Made by a program: the position numbers and the translations under genes
Assembly: GCA_037893245.1 (NCBI GenBank)
Contig: JBAIAA010000311.1
Coordinates: forward strand, 62,001-126,000
Length of the DNA stretch: 64,000 nucleotides
Direction: 5' to 3'
DNA from: Crossaster papposus
Taxonomy: Eukaryota > Echinodermata > Asteroidea > Velatida > Solasteridae
Notes under the pieces: model-generated
What the model saw: only the letters and a program-made list of their open reading frames with translations
Databases searched by the model: none
Told to the model about the DNA's origin: nothing
In this document: piece by piece, positions 56,925 through 64,000 of the stretch
Layout: each line of letters begins with the position of its first letter
How positions within the stretch are numbered: the stretch's first letter is position 1

Positions 56925-57145
56925 TTAGGCTTTGTCCGCCCCAATGTATCCAAAAGATATGGCTGTTGCCAGTTTGGTCCGAAAAGCAATGTAAGTGTTA
57001 CCTATAGGTAACAGGAGAGTGTTGGCGCATGTTGCCGACTCAGGAAGGCTTTCGGAGGTGGGGGTCAATTCAAGTTGCAGGTCGTTGCTGTAAGCGGGTA
57101 GCGTCTGCCTTCCAGTTATAAAGTGCAACAACTTTGCTGGGTAAT
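56925..57145 (-). CDS. HECT-2 last exon: C-lobe with catalytic cysteine
   Basis: Acceptor TTTTTCAATCAG; reads DYPAKLLHFITGRQTLPAYS, SLPESATCANTLLLPIGN and AFRTKLATAIS to the stop at 56925. LP-x-S-x-TC-x-x-x-L-x-LP is the HECT active-site signature. Confidence 0.9.
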
Positions 57146-60100
57146 CTGATTGAAAAAAAATAATACTTTTAATCAATGCCGGATGAACGACTTCTTTCAA
57201 ATACAAATGTCATTTACATTAAATGTTTGTGCAGTGTAAAAAAAAATACTTGCAATTAACCAATTAAATACAAATTTCGAAAAGAAAACTGGAAATAATT
57301 TATTGCACACATTTATTTTTGTCTACTAAAGATGGTGAGAAATCACAACCTAATTTGGTAATTTCTCCTCCAGGTATCCTATTTTGTTTAATCTTTTTTT
57401 GGTTAATCCTATTTTGTTTGACTAACTTTCCGTTCAGATCTAGAACTAATTGCAATAAAAATTATGTAGGCATTGAATAACAGCAACAATAAAGAACAGC
57501 TTAAAAGAGAAATGTTTTCCAGGTTGAGTTGAAGGATGTTTTGTAAGCACTCGTTTGAGATTAACATTCAGGGTTTCTTTACCATTAACAATTTCTATGA
57601 TGAGTACCTAGAGCTACATGAACGTTCATAGTACAAGAGCAATACCAAATCTTAACATGTTTATAATTGAGATAAAACCATTGCATCTATGGCACCGTGG
57701 ACACAATAGAGGACTTCTCACCGAATAGTGCACTAGTGCATATTTGGGCAAAATATTTACTCATAAGAAATTAAGTGTTTACCATCACGTTTGTTATTTA
57801 CACCCAGAGTTATTGAAAACTCTTGCTTTTTTGTGGTGTTACTACATTGGTCACTACATTGGTCCCTCCTCATTCCCATGTAAACTGTGGGAGTTTAACA
57901 CATGTATGGTGGCTGTAAAGGAATATTTTGTATAATACATATTTATATTTCAAACAATGTATATTTCATGTGCATGTACATTGACAGAGACACTAAGCTA
58001 ACTTGCCTTGAGACAGCATATCCTGTGGGAAATCGGTATCCTCGGCTTCTTTCTGCATCCCTGTTTTTCAAGATAAATACAAAAATACTTAATTGTCTTA
58101 TTTTTTAAATTTTTTTAGTACATTAGTATCTACAACAGTAATACATTAACAAAAAAGTAGGGCCTTCATGATTCATGATTTTAAACAGGCATTTATAAAC
58201 ACCGGGGACAGTTTAGGCATTCCTATTGGTCGAGAGCCCGTCACGTAGCCGGTATTAAACAGACAATAAAGACATGGCTGGAAGTGTTTAAAACCAGCTG
58301 GCAACAAAACACGTCACGCGATGTCGCATTATACCCGTCCCCAGGGCTCACTTGATTTCCAACCGTACATCGTCTCCAATAGTGGGTAGTGTTGGGCGCG
58401 TACAGCTCGACACCCTGCGAACAAGGTTGCCAATGGCAGTAATAGTCTGGTTCCTGGTAAATACGCTTTATTGCATGTATTGTGTAGAGCGACAGAGGCT
58501 GAAACATGTCATTTGACACACACACACACACAAACAATGGCGAAACACCAAAATTTACTTTCGACAATTTTCCGTGCTTTTTTGGCTGAATTTTACAAAA
58601 AAAATTATTTATGAATGGGAATAAATGTGTGTTCGGTTGGTATTAATCACTCTATTAATCACGGTATACTCGCCTTCGGCTCGGGTATTTATCAGCAACC
58701 AGACTCCAAGCGGTATTAAACAGAGTGATTAAAACCTCTCGAACACACATTTATTCCCTTATTTAAACTTTGTGATCGTACATTTCAGAACCACGAATTG
58801 ATGTTTGTAATTCAAATAGGCCAAGCAAATCATTATTAACCAATGTAGTAGCTGTCCAAACAGCCATTCAATGCAGGTCTTAATATTTTACAACTAAAAA
58901 AAGTGAGGCCCTCATGGCTCACTGCCATGGTGCTGAAGGTAGATTTTGGGATGGGCAAGGAAGGGGATGAGGAATCAGGATGGTGTAACAAGCCGTCATG
59001 GCTAACTGCCAAAGGCGGGAGGTGAGTCAAACCATACTACATTTCTCCATCCCACCTCCCATCCTCAGTCACCCACTCCCATCCCCAACCATCCCTCACC
59101 CAAGCCTTTCCCTACACTACCCAAACCCATCCCTTCAGTGATTGAACAAGAACAAAGTTTACCAAGCTCATGCAAGAACTGGTCCAGATGCCTCACAGTC
59201 TCCTTCTCGATATCTGTGATACTGCCATCGTCAAGTAACGTCTGTATGCTCTTGGAGAAGGCCTGCTGCATTTGGTGTACTGTTACGCCACCATCGGGGG
59301 GTAAGCAAATTCCTATAAACAAAATGGTAAAGGGTAAATAAATTCACTAATAATAAACATCAAGCCTTGCAATTTTAAATGACACAGGCAAAAAAAAACC
59401 TGCAACATCTACAATTTTACTCCTGGTCTCTAATTGTCTGCATTCACTGACTATCTTGATGATACTGGTTTCTTTAGCCTGCCCATTTGACTTTCCGTGG
59501 AGTTCCTATCCATTTCCTGAAACATTACTGATGTGGGTTTTTAATTTTTTATTTGGGGGATTGGGGGAGACACGGCGGTTATTGAATCTTGAAAACTATA
59601 TCTAGTCATTGGGAGAACATTTCGTGTGGTACCACACTCGTCACTACGCAATTGTGCGCTGGACACATTTTTTGATTCATTAAAGAAAAAAAATGAAAAG
59701 ATAATTTAATTTGGAATTGTCTAACTTCTACACTAAAATATAAATACATTTTCATATGAAAACATTTTTAAATTACTGAATTTCCACGTTATCACATTGC
59801 TACCACATGATATGCTATAGGCACTTTGCATGCCCGACTCATATCTTACAGCTGCAGCTGTCAAAAAAAAAAAGTAATGTTAAAAATAATAAAAATGCCT
59901 ACCTGAAGTACCGTGGATCTTCTTGGATCATATCCAAGATGTTGAGCATCTTCAGACCCTGTTTAAGTTGTTCCAGTCCTGGGATTCGGATCCGTACCAG
60001 GAAATGATACAGTATTTCCTGTGAAACATACTCCTTATTGGACATCTACCGGTATAAAGATAGAAGCATGAAATTAAAAAATAAGCATACAAGTCAACAC

Positions 60101-63100
60101 AATGTACTTGTACAGTGGAATTATCAGACCGAATGTATAACTTAAAGGCTTACAAGCAAACCCAGGTGGCAAATTGTGATAATAGCAGGAATTGTTTCTA
60201 TATTTTTTTGTTATGAAAATTGTTATGTATATATAAAATAATATAACAAAATTAATATAAGGATAGCTGACAGTGGGACTGTTGCATCGGGACTGTTGCA
60301 TCGGAACTGTTGTACCTTTGCCCATGTTTACAACATCGTAAGCCTGAACTGGCATGTTCTGTACCTTGTAGGTACAGAACATGCCAATTCAGGCTTACGA
60401 TGTTTGTGCTGTGTTTGCATCTAAGCTCTTGGAAGTACAAACCTGCTTAATATTTCTTGCCATATTGTTGTTTTTTGTTAAACTGAAATGTTATAAGAAA
60501 CATGAAATCGAAACACTACATATTTCTGTTGTGCTAGACAAAATGCAGTGTTTTCAAAATGTAGTGTATTTCAAGGTCAAATGCTTTTGCTTAAAGGGGA
60601 AACTCCACCCCTAGTTTATAATTGCATAATGTTAAAGAGTGTCAATTGCCATTGTTACTTTTATTTCATTTTTATTGGTTTTGGTAATCATATAAAACAG
60701 ATTTTCTCGCACTGCGCTTACCATCATGCGAGCCGCCATTTTGTTCTGGTTTATCGGTACATCCGAGATATTGTGACGTAGTGTCTGCACTATCAGTACG
60801 CGAAGCCCGATCGATAGCGGCCCTGCATGCGCAAGGAATGCAAGTGAACCCTTTTGTGTACGGCATAGTGTATACATAATGTGTACTGTACATGTGAGAG
60901 TGGGCTCAAAATCATACGGAGAAAGACCTGATGCAATAATTACTAGTTCACAGATTTTATATTTTTCTCAGAAAATACAAAAATAAACAATAGTTTGTAT
61001 CGCGTCAAGTCGATATTCTGCACAGAAATGCAATACATGTACTCGCAATAGTCGGGCACCGTACAACATACGTCTGCATAATGTAGTTGGCCGCGTCAAG
61101 GTAGGATACCAGTGCGAACAACACGCAATAAAGCGATATGCATCGAGGTGCAGACACTACGTCATAATGTTCCGGGTGAGGCGTGAAATTTGAAAAAACA
61201 TGGACGCGCCCATGTACTCCTGAATGGCAAGAATATAATAGGCGTGTGAGTCGTTCTCAATAACAAATCAAAACAAATTCTCTTTGGAGTCAGTATGTTA
61301 CCATATATTCTTTTAGACTAGGTAAAATATTATTGAGCTTGGAATTTCCCTTTGGGCGTTAAGATTAATCTCAGAGCTGTTTGACTATAAAAACGAAACC
61401 GAGAGGCGGTCATATCAACAAAGTAAAGGCGAGGTTGAAGCTGTTGAACTGAAGCTCGATGGAGGCCAGTCTACCACCAGTGTGCAACACCTGATTCAGA
61501 CAGGCGTAAGGCAATCCAGAGTCCTACCGAACAAATTTAAGTCTTTGAAAAGTCTAAAACAATTAGGAGTGACTAGATGTGTCAGAAGGCTAAAGATCGA
61601 CTCCTGGAGTTGTTAGAGCAACTTAGGATAGACTTCATTTCAGTTTGGTTCAAGGTGACTTTATTGCCTGTCTAAACGGGGTGTAAGACTCGAACTGAAC
61701 AAGAACATCAAAATTGAAAGTTGCATTAAAACTGAACTTGCAGTAAACAATGAACAATCACTGAATGTATGATGATTCATCATCACCACACTAAGAGTTA
61801 CAGTGAGGTTAGTATGAATTGACAATTTTAATATTTTAAAATAACTGAGATTTTGCGGGATAGCAGTGCCTATGCCGGTCTGCCAACCAGATCTGAACTT
61901 TTTTTTATATACTTGCTGGGCACAGACTTGAACAGTATAGCCTGAACATATTCCTGGTTTTTAGTTCATTATATTGTGGTTGCAAACAACTGGTTATCCT
62001 TTTTTTTTTAAACAAAATAAATACAAAAATAAATACTTATGACATTGTGGCACGATAACTAATTTATTCAAAATAATTGAAAGTGTCGGCACAATCTAGT
62101 ACTAATATTACACAAAAATTGCAAGTTGTCTTTGAGTGGTTGATTTGCATATTATGCAACTCTTCCACTCTTGTAATAATGTACCAAATACATAACAAAA
62201 TAAGAACATACCATGTACATGTAATTTGTTACAAACCTTCACTACAACTGCGAGATTCATTTCTTCCAGTATAGTTGGGAGAGTCCTTCGGGTGACATGG
62301 ACCCCATTAACCTCTGTGCAACTATCTCTAGTCATCATCTCATCTATCATGGCTTGATCACTGTACGACATTAGCTGTGTAGAAACAAGAAATGTTAGGC
62401 TGATCCTAAATATCGGAGGATTTGGACAGCCAAATTAAAGCTTACCAGAGCGAAGTGGTCCGGGCCTAGTGATTTTCGACCCTTTGCAGCGATCATTTTC
62501 AGCGGTCGTGCTTCGACCTATAGAGCACCTAGAGGGACCCCGTCTGAATAAGAAATACTGTGATTCGAATCAAACGAATCAGTACTGGTTTTGTCGGATT
62601 CACCCAAAAAAAGAGGAAGAACTTTCACGATCTTCCATGTGAAATTCAATTACCGTGGGTACGTACACACACAACAATGTGTGCGACCATGACCACGCGA
62701 ATCCGTCTCGTACCTAGACGTAGCGTATAGACTACCAAGAAATTGTCCGGGTTCTGCCTCGGTTTACATCACTTATTTTGAGTGGCCGCGAAATTTAAAG
62801 AAGCGGGGGTCAATTTTTTGGACAGCAAATTACCCCACTAAACGTACACTCGAACCAGTTTGGCTTTTTATTCACATTTAATACAGATATATCTATTAAT
62901 TTAAAACAAAAATTGCATAATGAAGTGTTACACTGCATGTTTCCCTTCAAGATGAGAAAATATTTACCTCTTCAACAATGGCCCGTATTCCGCTGTCCGG
63001 CAGATATTTGGGCAAAAGAGTGCCCGCTGGCATTCTCTCACACTCTGGATCCTGCATGGTTATGTATTCATAACATGGGGGGGAGAGGTAGGGGAAGGCT

Positions 63101-63476
63101 GCTCCCTTGTTCCCTATCGATACGCTGATAGCTTGGCCAAGCAACTTCAAGTATGGTCCCCTTAATGCACTACCTGATGCTGCTGGTAGCAGGAAAGATG
63201 GGTTGTTCTCAGGATAGTCGAAAAAATGTTTACTTGGGGATGCACAGGCCTGAAAAAACAAAGTAAAGAACTCCTTCGTCAAACCGCCTGCATCTATCCC
63301 GCTCTGTGTGACGCCATCTGTGTCAACTGTAACTCTAGTTGGTTGCAGTGGGTCAAAGCTACGTTGCTTGAAGAGTTGAATCCCATCATCAAAGACACTG
63401 CCATGGGAAGTGTAAATCCTCTTTGGTCGGTTATTCTGTATTTGTTCTTGCAGAGCACTAAGTCTGGCAGCCACAC
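56925..63476 (-). CDS. HECT E3 ubiquitin ligase-like gene 2 (G2E3-like), 5' end outside the window
   Basis: Minus-strand exons 63476-62968, 62374-62237, 60045-59903, 59312-59163 and 57145-56925. They cover a HECT domain: VDTDGVTQSGIDAGGLTKEF, LRGPYLKLLGQAISVSIGN, MLNILDMIQEDPRYF, QFLHEL, and the C-lobe LLHFITGRQTLPAY to SATCANTLLLP, where C is the expected ubiquitin-accepting cysteine. HECT ligases take ubiquitin from an E2 and pass it to substrates. The protein ends FGYIGADKA. It is a diverged paralogue of the SAM-HECT gene in the same orientation about 40 kb away. The 59903-59312 join is out of phase by one base. Upstream exons (SAM and linker, if any) would lie beyond 64000. Confidence 0.82.
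57146..59162. other. HECT-2 intron, no gene seen
   Basis: AT-rich with a short CA run near 58519. Around 58600-58760, gtgtgttcgg...aataaatgtgtg is met by ctcgaacacacatttattccc, an inverted pair about 100 bp apart (another small palindromic repeat). Confidence 0.5.
59163..59312 (-). CDS. HECT-2 exon d
   Basis: Acceptor TTTATAG, donor CTTG|GTAAAC. Encodes DGGVTVHQMQQAFSKSIQTL, ITDIEKETVRHLDQFLHEL. The frame upstream of the C6 run does not match exon c by one base. Confidence 0.75.
59903..60045 (-). CDS. HECT-2 exon c
   Basis: Acceptor CCGGTAG, donor TTCAG|GTAGGC. Encodes MSNKEYVSQEILYHFLVRIR, GLEQLKQGLKMLNILDMIQE and DPRYF. Equivalent to the MEGLSLYDVLEMMQENP part of gene 1. Confidence 0.85.
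60333..60403. repeat. hairpin with 33-bp arms
   Basis: acatcgtaagcctgaactgg ... tacc, 5-base loop ttgta, then the inverse with one mismatch. In a HECT-2 intron. Confidence 0.9.
60771..61167. mobile_element. 397-bp element with 20-bp inverted ends
   Basis: ttgtgacgtagtgtctgcac at the left is answered by gtgcagacactacgtcataa at the right (19 of 20). CpG-richer than its surroundings. MITE, or a small regulatory island; undecided. Confidence 0.6.
61168..62236. other. rest of the HECT-2 intron
   Basis: 61380-61700 has balanced composition and looks exon-like or repeat-like, but no frame or family is recognised. Confidence 0.4.
62237..62374 (-). CDS. HECT-2 exon b
   Basis: Acceptor TTTCTACACAG, donor AAG|GTTTGT; 46 codons, phase 0: LMSYSDQAMIDEMMTRDSCT, VNGVHVTRRTLPTILEEM. 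Confidence 0.85.
62968..63476 (-). CDS. HECT-2 exon a: HECT N-lobe
   Basis: Acceptor TTTCTTTCAG, donor GAG|GTAAAT; phase 1 in, phase 0 out. Contains TQSGIDAGGLTKEFFTLFFQ, NNPSFLLPAASGSALRGPYL and AFPYLSPPCYEYI. Confidence 0.92.
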
Positions 63477-63586
63477 CTGAAAGAAAATATAAACACACAT
63501 ATCTTGTTGAAGGTAGTATATATGTACATCATTTGTAGTAAATATTGTGATGCTGGCCGATTTTTTTTAAAAGTTTGTTGTTCATA

Positions 63587-63838
63587 TGTGACCCACTCTG
63601 CATAAGATTTACAATTGTAGTGCTTCATCAGATGCTATGGTAAGAGAATGACAAAACCTGTATTAAATTTGATTTAGGGATCAAAACAATTTTTTCAATC
63701 GATCAGATATGAAAATATAGGCGTCGGAGAAACCGAAATGCCTTAAAACAAAAATATTATTTGTTGAAAACAAATCACCTCCAAGACAATAAACGGACCT
63801 ATTTTCCCGACAGACTCATTTTTGCAGAGCGGGTCACA
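63587..63838. mobile_element. MITE, tgtgacccactc family, copy 2
   Basis: Ends tgtgacccactctgc and gcagagcgggtcaca. Related to 56496-56916. The rest of the right edge (63839-64000) carries an agttggct(a/g)gcacc and (c/t)attca motif set also seen at 11938-11973, but no exon. Confidence 0.85.
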
Positions 63839-64000
63839 TATATGCTAGAAAACACCAGAATGTTAATGCTGTTTTTGGTAGTCCGATTCCTTAACTTCCT
63901 TTTGATGAAACGGAGTAATTCATAAACATCAGGAGAATTATCAGGTTAGGAAACCAGACTACATGTAGTTGGCTAGCACCTATTCATGGATGTGTAACAG

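Overview
The window looks like nuclear DNA of an animal, probably a marine invertebrate and perhaps a deuterostome. Genes are split into short exons with ordinary GT/AG borders, introns are long and AT-rich, and much of the DNA is transposon debris (TTAA, hAT-like, mariner-like and pogo-like elements, a tRNA-derived SINE, a LINE remnant, a DIRS retrotransposon and a THAP/DDE transposon with a YqaJ nuclease gene). No operons, ribosome binding sites, CRISPR arrays, rRNA or true tRNA genes were seen. The phylum is an inference.

Left part, about 1 to 19,500. A minus-strand gene reads from a first exon near 18.2 kb (or an alternative one at 19.48 kb) down to 2.9 kb. Eleven exons join in phase and encode a SAM domain (split by an intron), a charged linker, a conserved region common in G2E3-like proteins, and most of a HECT ubiquitin-ligase domain. 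The C-lobe with the catalytic cysteine is not convincingly present. Introns hold a TA-flanked mariner-like element, a SINE, a LINE remnant, MITEs and a pair of inverted repeats 10 kb apart.

Middle, about 19,700 to 25,600. Satellite-rich DNA: a 39-bp minisatellite of about 49 units whose unit carries a dyad, a ttttccggt minisatellite, poly-G tracts, and a 2.5-kb foldback-type element. That element has long inverted arms built of short tandem repeats and a 6-bp target duplication, and it sits inside a coding exon of a SWIM-YqaJ-PHD gene.

25,637 to 40,565. A direct tandem duplication of a 7.46-kb unit. Each copy holds the SWIM-YqaJ-PHD gene (plus strand), an hAT-like MITE, a THAP plus DDE_Tnp_4 transposase gene (minus strand), a 605-bp element with 41-bp perfect ends, and the left end of a DIRS element. 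In the stretches I compared, the copies differ only in homopolymer length and one 6-bp unit. The pair of genes fits an ISL2EU-type transposon. The junction fuses the start of the DIRS gag frame in frame to the YqaJ gene of copy 2, which gives an uninterrupted 558-codon hypothetical gene, while copy 1 is broken by the foldback insertion.

40,207 to 45,330. A DIRS-type tyrosine-recombinase retrotransposon with frameshifted gag and RT/RNase H frames and a full-looking recombinase end.

46,000 to 54,322. Minisatellites and MITEs, then a six-exon plus-strand gene for a 449-residue DDE integrase-core protein whose reading frame closes exactly. A TTAA MITE ends 6 bp before its ATG.

56,925 to the right edge. 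A second minus-strand HECT gene, paralogous to the first, with a recognisable C-lobe and catalytic cysteine; its 5' end lies outside the window. One exon join needs either a microexon or a one-base change in a C6 run.
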